Shown: piece after piece, positions 49,864-59,209 of the stretch
How the letters are laid out: each line of letters starts with the position of its first letter
Numbering within the stretch: position 1 is the first letter of the stretch
Assembly: GCA_009928435.1 (NCBI GenBank)
Contig: JAABNQ010000004.1
Span: forward strand, 1 to 64,000
DNA length: 64,000 bases
Origin: Bacillus sp. HF117_J1_D
Lineage (GTDB): Bacteria > Bacillota > Bacilli > Bacillales > Bacillaceae_C
Reading direction: 5' to 3'
Position numbers and translations under genes: made by a program
Notes under the pieces: generated by a model
Seen by the model: only the letters and a program-made list of their open reading frames with translations
Told to the model about the DNA's origin: nothing
The model's database searches: none

Positions 49864-50862
49864 ATGCGTTTTGGAATGATTTGGTTGAAACAAGGGATCA
49901 GCCTATTACTAATGGGGATATTACTTTATTTGTTTATGTTTGCAGATTACACGCAAGTTCAAGAGTTCATTCCCGTAGGGTTGTTAAATGTAAATACCAT
50001 TTTTTTAAGTATCATATTGGAAGCCTTGCCATTTGTATTACTAGGTGTTTTTGTATCAGCATTGATTCAAACCTATGTAGCCGAAGAGACTGTACAACGG
50101 TTTATCCCAAAAAATCCGATCGTAGCCATTATTCCGGCAGCCATCGTGAGTGCGATTTTTCCTGTTTGTGAATGTGCGATCATTCCAGTTGTAAGAAGGT
50201 TAATCAAAAAAGGAATGCCTTTGCATATAGGGGTAATATTTATTGTCGGAGCCCCCATATTAAATCCAATTGTGTTTGCATCTACTTATTATGCATTTCA
50301 GACAACACCGAGTATTGCTTATGCAAGGATGGGCTTATCATTCCTGATAGCGATCATTATTGGCAGCATGACGTACGTCATTTTTCGGAATAGTGATCAG
50401 TTAAAATGGAATACTGCTGAATTGATCTATCAGCCGGAAGTGACAACGAAAAACCAAAACAAACTGAAGTCGACCTTTTACCATGCAAGCGATGAGCTTT
50501 TTGACATGGGAAAATATTTGATTATTGGTGCGGCTATTGCCAGCTTGTTTCAATCAATGTTTGATAGAAATGTATTAATCAGCTTAAGTGGGAGCGAGTC
50601 AACGTCTCCATTAATCATGATGGGCTTTGCCTACATATTATCACTTTGTTCAGAAGCGGATGCTTTTGTTGCATCTTCGTTTGCACATACATTTTCTGTA
50701 GGGTCGCTACTGGCCTTTTTAGTATACGGTCCTATGCTTGATTTAAAAAATACGTTTATGTTGTTTGCTTTTTTTCGATCTAAATTTGTCATTGTTTTTA
50801 TGGGCATTGTGACAGTAACGGTTTATGTGATCATATTAGTCTATCAATACTTGTTTTTGTGA
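49864..50862 (+). CDS. YcgR-like permease (UPF0718)
   Basis: A 332-residue integral membrane protein with eight or more helices. UPF0718/DUF318 features: LEALPFVLLGVFVSALIQTY, VSAIFPVCECAIIPVVRRLI with the conserved CEC, VGAPILNPIVFASTYYAF, and in the second half LSLCSEADAFVASSFAH. B. subtilis ycgR pairs with ycgQ in the Zur regulon. Likely part of a metal uptake or metallochaperone-linked system; the transported species is unproven. ATG follows GGAG. Confidence 0.87.
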   Translation: MRFGMIWLKQGISLLLMGILLYLFMFADYTQVQEFIPVGLLNVNTIFLSIILEALPFVLLGVFVSALIQTYVAEETVQRFIPKNPIVAIIPAAIVSAIFPVCECAIIPVVRRLIKKGMPLHIGVIFIVGAPILNPIVFASTYYAFQTTPSIAYARMGLSFLIAIIIGSMTYVIFRNSDQLKWNTAELIYQPEVTTKNQNKLKSTFYHASDELFDMGKYLIIGAAIASLFQSMFDRNVLISLSGSESTSPLIMMGFAYILSLCSEADAFVASSFAHTFSVGSLLAFLVYGPMLDLKNTFMLFAFFRSKFVIVFMGIVTVTVYVIILVYQYLFL

Positions 50863-50871
50863 GGTGCACGT

Positions 50872-51867
50872 ATGAATAGAGAACATGATTATAGTTTCCA
50901 TGCCATGCTACGGGGAATTATTTTAATCGGTTTTTTCCTCTTGATTTTTAAACTGATCATGACAGGAAATATCCGGCATTTCATTGCGCCTAAAATGGTT
51001 CCATTTTCATATTTCTCAATAGCTGTTTTATTCATATTGGGCGTTATGCAAGTATGGAGAAGCGGTTCGGATAACATCGAAGATCTATATTGCAATTGCG
51101 GTTTTGACCACAATCAAAACGGATCGTTTTTTCAGTCCATTTTTATATATGCATTATTTATTTTACCAGTTATTTCTGGAATGTTGTTTCCAAATAATGT
51201 TTTGGACAGTTCCGTTGTGGCCAAAAGAGGAGTGAAGTACGGTTCCGGGGAATATTCGGAGCCACGGAAGACTGATCATGGCCGTCCTGATACCTCACTT
51301 GCAGAACAGTATTTGGAGGATCCAGATGCTTACATGAAAAATCTTGATGAGAAAATGGAAGAAGAGTTCAACAGTACAGAAGAAGAGTTTAATAGTACAA
51401 TTGAGGGAGATGGGAATGATGATTTTACTAATGGACAAATCATGACAACAGATGATGAGGAAAAATTGAAGTCGGAGCTTCTAAACAGTGAAAAAATATT
51501 TGTAGATGATGATCGATATGTTGCAATCCTGGATATTTTTTATAATCAGCAGCACTTGTTTGTAGGTAAGGAAGTAGAAGTAATGGGGTTTGTATATAAA
51601 GAACCTGAGTTTAAAGAGGATCAATTAGTCATAGCAAGGTTTGGAATTTCGTGCTGCGTTGCAGACGCTGTAGTGTACGGCATCTTCTCCACGATGGAGA
51701 ACGCTCAAACGGTAAAAGAGGATGAATGGGTGAAAGTTACGGGCACTTTATCAACGACTCATTTCCAAGACAGCGAACTTCCGTATTTGCAAATAAGCCA
51801 TGTGGAAAAAGTGGAGCAGCCAGAGAATCCGTATGTGTATGAAATATTAAAGCCAATGGCAGAATAA
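50872..51867 (+). CDS. YcgQ-like protein (UPF0703/DUF1980)
   Basis: A 331-residue protein with three N-terminal transmembrane segments (residues about 15-110), an acidic variable stretch with a short internal repeat (EEFNSTEEEFNST) and a C-terminal DUF1980 domain (VGKEVEVMGFVYKEPEFKED; ISCCVADAVVYGIFS with the conserved Cys pair). It is the constant partner of YcgR-type permeases. ATG eight bases after the ycgR-like stop, behind GAGGTG. Confidence 0.87.
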   Translation: MNREHDYSFHAMLRGIILIGFFLLIFKLIMTGNIRHFIAPKMVPFSYFSIAVLFILGVMQVWRSGSDNIEDLYCNCGFDHNQNGSFFQSIFIYALFILPVISGMLFPNNVLDSSVVAKRGVKYGSGEYSEPRKTDHGRPDTSLAEQYLEDPDAYMKNLDEKMEEEFNSTEEEFNSTIEGDGNDDFTNGQIMTTDDEEKLKSELLNSEKIFVDDDRYVAILDIFYNQQHLFVGKEVEVMGFVYKEPEFKEDQLVIARFGISCCVADAVVYGIFSTMENAQTVKEDEWVKVTGTLSTTHFQDSELPYLQISHVEKVEQPENPYVYEILKPMAE

Positions 51868-51876
51868 TCTCGAAAG

Positions 51877-51909
51877 GAGTGCATTTTCATCCATGCACTC
51901 TTTTTTTGT
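51877..51909 (+). terminator. terminator of the ycgRQ-like operon
   Basis: GAGTGCAT / ATGCACTC with an 8-nt loop and TTTTTTT. Confidence 0.88.
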
Positions 51910-52148
51910 TGACATTATTTCAATAGCGGAAAAGAAAATGTAGTGTATTTTAACAAAAAAATAATCGAGAACAAAAGAATGTGTTGCTTAAATGACAACA
52001 TTGACAATAGGTCTAAAGATTACAGCCTTTGCTATATCGTCAAGTATCGATAATCTAGCTGTAGGGATTTCTTAGGGTATTCGAAAAGTAAACATTCGAA
52101 TGGAACCAATCTTTGTATTTTCGTAAATGGATACTGACGAAAATGACC

Positions 52149-52180
52149 AACGTTGATTTTGTTGACAAAAAGTCAACGTT
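52149..52180. promoter_or_regulatory. overlapping palindromes upstream of the XRE-DUF1232 gene
   Basis: AACGTTGA / TCAACGTT and, nested, GTTGAC-AAAAA-GTCAAC (52161-52177). They lie 80-110 bases before the ATG and contain a TTGACA -35-like box. They may be the operator of the HTH protein encoded next. Confidence 0.45.
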
Positions 52181-52260
52181 GTTTTATCGTAAATTATAAT
52201 AGCGCCTTTTTAGTTTTTCGTATGCTATTTTGATAGAACAGTTAGAAAGGAATATCAAAT

Positions 52261-52902
52261 ATGTCTAAAGAAGAGAAACATAATACACTAGGTTCGTTGT
52301 TAAGGCGATTATTAGATGAACGTTCATTATCCATGAGGAAATTCGGTGAAATGACACAGATTGATACAGCCACAATTTCTCGGATTATCAACGGGAAGCG
52401 GGAAGCTAACCCCCAGCATTTAAAAAAATTTTCAGCATGCCTTCAAGTACCTTTGTCGGAATTGTTCGAGGCCGCGGGTTACCAGATTGAAAATAAGCAG
52501 GAAGAAAATCTATCGGATATCCATACATCTGTTGAGTTGATCCAAAACTATCTTGAATCCTCTAATTTATATGATAAAAATTTCAGTATTGACGAAGTCG
52601 ACCAAAAATTAACGGATTATAGTCATTACTCACAGACTGAAGAAGGGAAAGAAACCATCCTTAATGACTTTGAAAACAAACTTCAAAAAGTAGGGAGTAT
52701 AGGTCCTTTTATTAATCATCTAAAGGATTTATATAAGAAATTTCTGCAAAGAAAAGGAACGGCTTATGAGTTAGCCATCATTGGAAGTGTCCTTTTGTAC
52801 TTTATTATTCCTGTGGATGCAATCCCAGATTATATATTTCCTATTGGCTATATTGATGATGCCATTGCGGTGCAAATCACATTGAACGCCCTTGCAAAAT
52901 AA
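52261..52902 (+). CDS. XRE-type regulator with C-terminal DUF1232
   Basis: A 213-residue protein. N-terminal HTH (SLLRRLLDERSLSMRKFGEM then TQIDTATISRIINGKREANP), a helical linker and a C-terminal DUF1232 helix pair (YELAIIGSVLLYFIIPVDAI PDY). The DUF1232 segment is hydrophobic and usually membrane-associated, so this may be a membrane-linked DNA-binding protein. The family is widespread in Bacillus but uncharacterised. ATG follows AAAGG. Confidence 0.82.
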   Translation: MSKEEKHNTLGSLLRRLLDERSLSMRKFGEMTQIDTATISRIINGKREANPQHLKKFSACLQVPLSELFEAAGYQIENKQEENLSDIHTSVELIQNYLESSNLYDKNFSIDEVDQKLTDYSHYSQTEEGKETILNDFENKLQKVGSIGPFINHLKDLYKKFLQRKGTAYELAIIGSVLLYFIIPVDAIPDYIFPIGYIDDAIAVQITLNALAK

Positions 52903-52937
52903 CTTAATAAACCTGGAAAGAAGGAGTGGCTTTTTCT

Positions 52938-53935
52938 ATGAGAGCTAGGAAGAGAAAAATATCTAAGCTCAAGTGGGTAAGAAATATTTTGATACTTGCC
53001 TTCGTATTCATTTTAACAGTAGGAGTATATAGTATCTGGCAGTATTATAAAGGAATATCTGAAGCAAAGGACGGCCCTTATAAAGATGATGGCTCAACCT
53101 TTGATCCTTTTAATGGACCGGAACCGCAATTTGGGGAGATTAATATTCTATTAATTGGTAGCGGGACCGAGGGAATTCAGACACCCTTATGATCGCCCAT
53201 TATGATCAGAACAGCCATGATATTAAGCTTGCTTCTATAATGCGAGATACCTATGTAGATATTCCCGGCCACGGAATGCAAAAAATAAATGCGGCATTCG
53301 CTTTTGGCGGTCCAGAATTATTGAGGCAAACGATTAAACAGAATTTTGATATTGATATTCATTATTATGCGGTCGTTGGTTTTGAGGGGTTCTCGAAAAT
53401 AGTAGATGTCCTTGCTCCCGACGGGATAGAAGTTGCTATTCCATACGAAATGTCATACGGGATTGGCATGACTTTACAGCCAGGTAAACATACCTTGCAT
53501 GGAGAGGAGCTCCTGGGCTATGTTCGTTTTCGCCATGATCGATTGAGTGATTTTGGGAGGGTAGATCGTCAGCAGGAAGTGATGTCCAAATTGAAAGACG
53601 AAGCTGTCAGCATCCATAGTTTAGTCAATTTGCCGAAGATGCTTGGGATTGCAGATCCATATATTGATACGAATGTGGATAATAATACCATTCTATCGAT
53701 TGGAAAAGGCTTAATTGCAGGAAAGTCCAAAGAGATGGAGACAATAAGAATACCAGTCGAAGATTCCTTTGTGAATAAGCAGGCGGATGTTGGAGCAGTT
53801 CTTAGTATTGATTTTGATAAAAATAAACAAGCCTTAAAAGAGTTTTTAACAAGTTCCAAAAAAGATAAAGTTGCAGTTGAATCATCATCATTCACATTAG
53901 AATTCCATACCGATTGTTGCTTTAATGTCAATTAA
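52938..53935 (+). pseudogene. LytR-CpsA-Psr family protein with a one-base frameshift
   Basis: LCP proteins attach wall teichoic acids or other glycopolymers to peptidoglycan. The first frame gives a transmembrane anchor and FGEINILLIGSGTEG, then stops at 53190-53192. A second frame carries the rest, including SDTLMIAHYD, RDTYVDIPGHGMQKINAAFA and GYVRFRHDRLSDFGRVDRQQ. Adding one G to the GGG run at 53171-53173 joins them into EGNSDTLMIAHYDQ, the usual family sequence. The break leaves ATGA overlap, so low-level re-initiation is conceivable. Either a recent mutation or a sequence error. Confidence 0.85.
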
Positions 53936-53992
53936 ATAAACAAGTGTTGATAATATTTTATTTCATGGCTAGTATTGGATTTTCGTGTGTTT

Positions 53993-54024
53993 AAAACACC
54001 CTCTTTCGTTGAGGGTGTTATTTT
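53993..54024 (+). terminator. terminator matching the M-box terminator
   Basis: AACACCCTC / GAGGGTGTT with loop TTTCGTT. The 27-base core is identical to the M-box terminator read on the minus strand at 42721-42750. Confidence 0.85.
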
Positions 54025-54104
54025 GCGTCTTATGGAGGTGCAGCTCATCTTGGATAAGAAATCTACCTGTTCTCATACCGCTTTTGCGACTGAGAACAGG
54101 CTTT

Positions 54105-55979
54105 TTAGTTTTTAAGCATACGCAGTCCATTCAAAATAACGATTAATGTACTACCTTCGTGTCCAATCACACTTAGTGGCAGATTGACAATCTGCAGGAA
54201 ATTTGAAGCAACCAATACTAAGATCACAGCAATCGAAAGTATAATGTTCTGTTTAATGATCCGGTTCATCTTTTGGGAACGCGCAATCGCCTCAGGGATC
54301 CGTTTCAAATCATTCTTCATTAACACAACATCTGCCGTTTCAAGCGCAATGTCTGTTCCACCGCCCATTGCAATACCGATATCAGCAGTAGCAAGAGCTG
54401 GAGCATCATTGATGCCATCTCCCGTCATTGCGACAGGACCATAGGTATCTCTTAATTTCTTGATTTCAACCAGCTTTTCTTCAGGTAGTGTATTTGCCAG
54501 GAAGAAATCCAACTCAGCCTCTTTGGCAATGGCACTCGCAGCACCTACACCATCCCCGGTAATCATGATGGTATGAAGGCCAAGCTCTTTTATTTTTTTT
54601 ACAGTTTCTTTCGCTTCATCTCTGATAAAATCTTTGAAAGTAATGATCCCAGCAAATTGATCATCGTACCCTGCAAAAATAATAGATTTTCCTTCTTTTT
54701 CAAGCTGGGCTGCTTTTTTGGCAAAAAAAGGATCCTGATTCCCTGTAACGAATGAAGCTTTCCCAAGTTTCCATTTCTTTCCGTTAACAAAAGCAGATAC
54801 TCCTTGTCCGGGGAAATCATCAAGGTTTTCAACGGGAAGTATGGAGATATTTTTATTTTCAGCGTAACGGACAATGGCAGCTGCAAGCGGATGGGTCGAA
54901 AGCCGTTCGATGGAGGCAGCTGCTTGTAAGAAACGTGCCTCATCCATATTCTTCCTGACGATGACATCAGCCACTTCATGTTTCCCTTTGGTAAGCGTAC
55001 CTGTTTTATCAAAAGCAATCGCTTTTAATCCAGCTAACATCTCCAGGTGATTCCCTCCTTTAACCAATATGCCTTTTTTGGCCGATGAGGCAATGGCAGA
55101 CAAGGTGGCAGGCATAATGGAAGCGACTAACGCACAAGGGGAAGCTACCACGAGTAGGACCAAGGCACGGTATAACGTCTCTTTCCAATCCCACCCAAAT
55201 AAGTAATGGGGAAGAAATAGCATCAGGACAAAAACAATTAAAACAATTCTCACGTAGGTCCCTTCAAATTTTTCAATGAACTGCTGAGTGGGGGACTTTT
55301 CATTTTTGGCTGCTTCAACTAGTTCGATGATCCTCTGGAAGAGCGTATCTTTTTGTTCCTTTGCTACTCTAACCGTCAAAGCTCCATTTATATTTACAGT
55401 TCCCGCAAAAACCGTATCTCCCCTTTGTTTTCCAATTGGAACCGACTCACCCGAAATGGCCGCTTCATCAATGGATGAATGACCTTCTTCAATCATTCCA
55501 TCAACAGGTATCCTCTCTCCGGGGCGCACGGATATTAGATCGCCAATCTTCAAATCTGCTACGGAAATAGTTCTTTCTCCGTCATCAGTCACTAATACAG
55601 CTACATCTGGCTGCAATTTCACGAGTGAAGATAATTCCTTTTGGCTTTTGTTCATGGCATATGTCTCCAAGGCTCCGCTCAATGCGAATATAAAGATCAA
55701 AATGGCGCCTTCAGCCCAAAAGCCGATGATGACAGATCCGACAGCTGCCATCATCATTAAAATTTCCACACTGAATTTTTTATTTTGAACTAGTTCCGTC
55801 AATCCTTCTTTCGCTTTATAAAATCCCCCGATTAAAAAAGCCGGTATAAAAAAGAACGTGGACAAGATTGGGATAAAAAAGCCTACAGCTATGAGGATGC
55901 CGCTAATTCCAGCAGCAATCAATTCACCGTGTTTTTTAAAAAGACCGGTGTTTTCTTCACTCTTTTTGTCTTTCGGCAT
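54105..55979 (-). CDS. P1B-4-type metal-efflux ATPase (PfeT/ZosA-like), copy 1
   Basis: A 624-residue P-type ATPase without N-terminal metal-binding domain. SPC motif VVASPCALVASIMPATLSAI in the membrane, phosphorylation site AFDKTGTLTKGK, TGE-type actuator ISGESVPIG, hinge MTGDGINDAPALA, and VIGHEGSTLIVILNGLRML in the last helix. SPC plus HEGS marks the P1B-4 class; B. subtilis PfeT (formerly ZosA) is a ferrous-iron exporter. Divergent from a second copy at 56307-58226 across a region with Fur/PerR-like boxes. Confidence 0.9.
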   Translation of the reverse strand: MPKDKKSEENTGLFKKHGELIAAGISGILIAVGFFIPILSTFFFIPAFLIGGFYKAKEGLTELVQNKKFSVEILMMMAAVGSVIIGFWAEGAILIFIFALSGALETYAMNKSQKELSSLVKLQPDVAVLVTDDGERTISVADLKIGDLISVRPGERIPVDGMIEEGHSSIDEAAISGESVPIGKQRGDTVFAGTVNINGALTVRVAKEQKDTLFQRIIELVEAAKNEKSPTQQFIEKFEGTYVRIVLIVFVLMLFLPHYLFGWDWKETLYRALVLLVVASPCALVASIMPATLSAIASSAKKGILVKGGNHLEMLAGLKAIAFDKTGTLTKGKHEVADVIVRKNMDEARFLQAAASIERLSTHPLAAAIVRYAENKNISILPVENLDDFPGQGVSAFVNGKKWKLGKASFVTGNQDPFFAKKAAQLEKEGKSIIFAGYDDQFAGIITFKDFIRDEAKETVKKIKELGLHTIMITGDGVGAASAIAKEAELDFFLANTLPEEKLVEIKKLRDTYGPVAMTGDGINDAPALATADIGIAMGGGTDIALETADVVLMKNDLKRIPEAIARSQKMNRIIKQNIILSIAVILVLVASNFLQIVNLPLSVIGHEGSTLIVILNGLRMLKN

Positions 55980-56106
55980 TCATTCAGCCCCTATTCGTTT
56001 ATTTAAAATGATTATAACTTATTTAAATAGAAAGGACACGAAAAGACCCTGGTTAATTTTGCCGGAGAATATTTAATAAAACGATAAAAATACAGGATTT
56101 GTCACT

Positions 56107-56121
56107 TGATAATAATTATCA
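56107..56121. promoter_or_regulatory. Fur box (perfect 7-1-7)
   Basis: TGATAATAATTATCA, an exact match to the Bacillus 7-1-7 Fur consensus, 128 bases upstream of the leftward ATPase and 186 bases upstream of the rightward one. Confidence 0.88.
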
Positions 56122-56171
56122 TTAACAAGTAGAAGGAAATATCGTCATTTCAGTTATATTGGGGTCAATAC

Positions 56172-56186
56172 CAATAATCATTCTCA
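56172..56186. promoter_or_regulatory. second Fur-like box
   Basis: CAATAATCATTCTCA (TGAGAATGATTATTG on the other strand), a 7-1-7 match with two mismatches. Confidence 0.65.
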
Positions 56187-56248
56187 ATTAGGATATTATA
56201 TTCTCATTTATGTGTTGACTTCAATGAACTTTTTTAATATGATATCTA

Positions 56249-56264
56249 TATAATAATTATTATA
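56249..56264. promoter_or_regulatory. PerR-like palindrome before the second ATPase
   Basis: TATAATAATTATTATA, a perfect 16-bp palindrome close to the PerR consensus TTATAATNATTATAA. It lies 43 bases before the ATG, at promoter distance. Confidence 0.65.
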
Positions 56265-56306
56265 AAGTAGGTGCTGTGAGCAACCAATTTTAGGAGGTGC
56301 AGAAGT

Positions 56307-58226
56307 ATGAATCTTGAAATTCAAACAATCGAAAGTCAACATGATGTTCAAAAAATAAATTTTATCGAAAAAGTGAAAGCGAATGGTGAACTGATCGCAG
56401 CTATTGTCAGTGGTTTTTTTATCTTATTTGGATGGATTCTTGAAAAAAACGGAATGGACATCGCATCCGTAGTTTTCTATCTGCTTGCGTTTGGAATCGG
56501 AGGTTTCGCTAAAGCTAAAGAAGGTTTGGAAGAAACCATTAAAGATAAGAAGTTGAATGTTGAATTGTTGATGATTCTTGCAGCAATTGGCTCAGCCGTT
56601 ATTGGTTATTGGACTGAGGGGGCCATCTTAATCTTTATATTTGCATTGAGCGGAGCCTTGGAGACATACACGATGAATAAAAGTCATCGAGAAATCTCTT
56701 CTTTAATGGAGATTCAGCCGGAAGAAGCCTGGCTGTGGATGAATGGTGAAACAAAACGAGTTCATGTTTCAGAGCTGAATGTTGGGGACTTGATTTTGAT
56801 CAAGCCAGGTGAAAGAGTTCCTTCAGACGGTCAAATCACCCGAGGCAACACTAGTTTAGATGAAGCTGCTATCACAGGGGAGTCTTTGCCCGTTTCTAAG
56901 GGGGTTGAGGATGAAGTCTACGCAGGAACGCTGAACATTAATGGTTCTATTACTGTTGAAGTTACCAAACATAATGAAGACACTTTATTTCAAAAAATTA
57001 TCCAACTCGTGCAGTCAGCTCAAAGTGAAAAATCGCCTTCACAGCTTTTTATCGAGCGCTTTGAAGGTAAATATGTCAAGATTGTCTTGATTGTTGTTTT
57101 CCTAATGTTATTTGTACCACATTTTGCTTTTGGCTGGAGCTGGAACGAAACGTTTTACAGAGCCATGATTTTGCTGGTCGTAGCGTCTCCCTGTGCTCTC
57201 GTGGCGTCCATTATGCCGGCGACTCTATCTGCCATTTCAAATGGGGCTAGGAAAGGTGTTCTATACAAAGGTGGAGTACACTTGGAGCAATTAAGTGAAA
57301 TTAAGGCGATTGCCTTTGATAAAACGGGTACTCTGACTAAAGGGAAACCTGAAGTTGTCAATGTGATTACACGTGAAGGTGAAAACAGTGATCAGGTGCT
57401 GCTAGCTGTAGCATCTATAGAAGAACATTCCAACCATCCTCTTGCAAATGCGATTGTTCAGTACGCACAAAATAAATTAACTGACCCATTCATTCATTTG
57501 GAATCGGTAGAAGATGTTGTTGGCAGGGGAGTAAAGGCTGTAATAAACAATGAAAGCTGGAAAATCGGAAAAGAAGACTTTATTAAAACAGGGGAGACTG
57601 ATCAGGTTTTAGTCAACAGTGCGAAAGCTCTAGCCAATGAAGGCAAAACGACTGTTTATGTCCAAAAAGACGATGAATTAGTAGCAGTGATTGCGTTAAA
57701 AGATATGGTAAGGCAAGAATCTACGAAGGCTGTCGATGAGTTGAAAAAACTAGGGATTTTCACGGTTATGGTTACAGGTGATAATGAAAAAACAGCGCAG
57801 GTAATTGCTTCAGAAAGCCATGTACAGGATTTCATAGCGGATTGTTTGCCTGAAAACAAAGTTGCCCATCTGAAAGAATTGCAGGAGAAATATGGATCGG
57901 TTGCGATGGTGGGTGATGGGATTAACGATGCCCCTGCATTAGCCACGTCGAATGTTGGTATTTCAGTAGGAGACGGTACGGATGTCGCACTTGAAACAGC
58001 AGATATGATCTTAATGAAAAATGATTTACTGCGCATACCGGAAGCGATACGTTTATCGAGAAGAATGAATAGAATCATCAAACAAAACATTTTCTTTTCA
58101 ATAGGGATCATTGCTTTGTTGATTTTATCAAATTTCTCCCAGGTAATTGATTTGCCTTTAGGAGTTATTGGACATGAAGGAAGTACAATCCTAGTTATTT
58201 TAAACAGCTTGAGACTTTTGAAATAA
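56307..58226 (+). CDS. pfeT: P1B-4-type metal-efflux ATPase (PfeT/ZosA-like), copy 2
   Basis: A 639-residue P-type ATPase with the same motifs as its divergent neighbour: VVASPCALVASIMPATLSAI, AFDKTGTLTKGKPEV, GDGINDAPALATSNVG and IGHEGSTILVILNSLRLLK. Length is close to B. subtilis PfeT (637). The PerR-like palindrome just upstream supports the PfeT assignment, since pfeT is PerR-controlled. ATG follows AGGAGGTG. Both copies keep every catalytic motif but differ clearly outside them, so they may have different metals or conditions. Confidence 0.9.
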   Translation: MNLEIQTIESQHDVQKINFIEKVKANGELIAAIVSGFFILFGWILEKNGMDIASVVFYLLAFGIGGFAKAKEGLEETIKDKKLNVELLMILAAIGSAVIGYWTEGAILIFIFALSGALETYTMNKSHREISSLMEIQPEEAWLWMNGETKRVHVSELNVGDLILIKPGERVPSDGQITRGNTSLDEAAITGESLPVSKGVEDEVYAGTLNINGSITVEVTKHNEDTLFQKIIQLVQSAQSEKSPSQLFIERFEGKYVKIVLIVVFLMLFVPHFAFGWSWNETFYRAMILLVVASPCALVASIMPATLSAISNGARKGVLYKGGVHLEQLSEIKAIAFDKTGTLTKGKPEVVNVITREGENSDQVLLAVASIEEHSNHPLANAIVQYAQNKLTDPFIHLESVEDVVGRGVKAVINNESWKIGKEDFIKTGETDQVLVNSAKALANEGKTTVYVQKDDELVAVIALKDMVRQESTKAVDELKKLGIFTVMVTGDNEKTAQVIASESHVQDFIADCLPENKVAHLKELQEKYGSVAMVGDGINDAPALATSNVGISVGDGTDVALETADMILMKNDLLRIPEAIRLSRRMNRIIKQNIFFSIGIIALLILSNFSQVIDLPLGVIGHEGSTILVILNSLRLLK

Positions 58227-58267
58227 GATATTGGGCTGGGATCCTCACTTAGGTATAGCACAAAATT

Positions 58268-58312
58268 AAACCGCATGAAATCCAACGTGAAAACGCTGAT
58301 TTCATGCGGTTT
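58268..58312 (+). terminator. terminator-like hairpin behind pfeT
   Basis: AAACCGCATGAAATC / GATTTCATGCGGTTT, a 15-bp perfect stem with a 15-nt loop. Confidence 0.75.
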
Positions 58313-58416
58313 ATCATTTTTATAGGATTTTTACCCAGATTTATTTCAACTTGTGAGTGAAACTATTTTGGAGACGATTCGTATACAGGATAAATCATAC
58401 ATGAGGATGAGTCGAT

Positions 58417-59136
58417 ATGACTGAATATGAGAAAACTATAATAGAAGAAATTCGAAAATGGAGTCGAAAAATAAACAAACGCTCTAGCCTGATGAACAGG
58501 ATTTCAAAAAAGGCGCAAACGAAGGTAAATGGGTTCATTCCGGAAAAGTTCCATGAAATCATGACAGAAAGTATTAAAAACATGGTGAAAGCAACGCTCG
58601 TCGGTTCTGATTTCCTTACTCGGAAAAATCAGGCATCAGACATGAGCTTATTTGAACGGGATGAACTTGTTAAAAGAAAGCTGGATGGTTATCGGAAAAC
58701 CGCGGTCATCGAAGGTGCTGGGACTGGGGCGGGCGGAATATTGCTTGGGTTAGCGGATTTCCCATTGCTCTTATCCATTGAGATGAAATTTTTATTTGAG
58801 GTTGCAGCTATTTATGGCTTTGACACAGAGGATTACGCTGAGAGGCTGTTTATTCTTCATGTATTCTTGCTTGCTTTTTCCAGTGATGATACCCGTAAGA
58901 GGACATTCAATATTATAGCGAATTGGGAAGAGGAGAAGGATCAGCTGGCAGATATGGATTGGCGCGAATTTCAACAAGAATATAGAGATTATATTGATTT
59001 AGTGAAAATGCTCCAACTGATACCCGGATTTGGCGCCATCATTGGAGCATATGCAAACTATAACTTGCTGGATCATTTAGGTGAAACAGCCATGAATGCT
59101 TATCGGTTCCGGTTATTGAATGAAAATTTGATATAA
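58417..59136 (+). CDS. EcsC-family protein
   Basis: A 239-residue protein of the EcsC family: KLDGYRKTAVIEGAGTGAGG ILLGLADFP and QLIPGFGAIIGAYANYNLLD, hydrophobic but not clearly transmembrane. EcsC of B. subtilis is linked to the Ecs ABC transporter; this copy is not next to ecsAB and has no proven role. ATG preceded by GAGGATGAG. Single-gene unit between two hairpins. Confidence 0.85.
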   Translation: MTEYEKTIIEEIRKWSRKINKRSSLMNRISKKAQTKVNGFIPEKFHEIMTESIKNMVKATLVGSDFLTRKNQASDMSLFERDELVKRKLDGYRKTAVIEGAGTGAGGILLGLADFPLLLSIEMKFLFEVAAIYGFDTEDYAERLFILHVFLLAFSSDDTRKRTFNIIANWEEEKDQLADMDWREFQQEYRDYIDLVKMLQLIPGFGAIIGAYANYNLLDHLGETAMNAYRFRLLNENLI

Positions 59137-59168
59137 GTCATCAACATTCAACATCTAGTCTTTTAATG

Positions 59169-59199
59169 AACAAGGTCATCATGTTTTGCGACCTTGTTT
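59169..59199 (+). terminator. terminator behind the EcsC-family gene
   Basis: AACAAGGTC / GACCTTGTTT with a 12-nt loop. Confidence 0.8.
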
Positions 59200-59209
59200 C
59201 CTCATTTGA

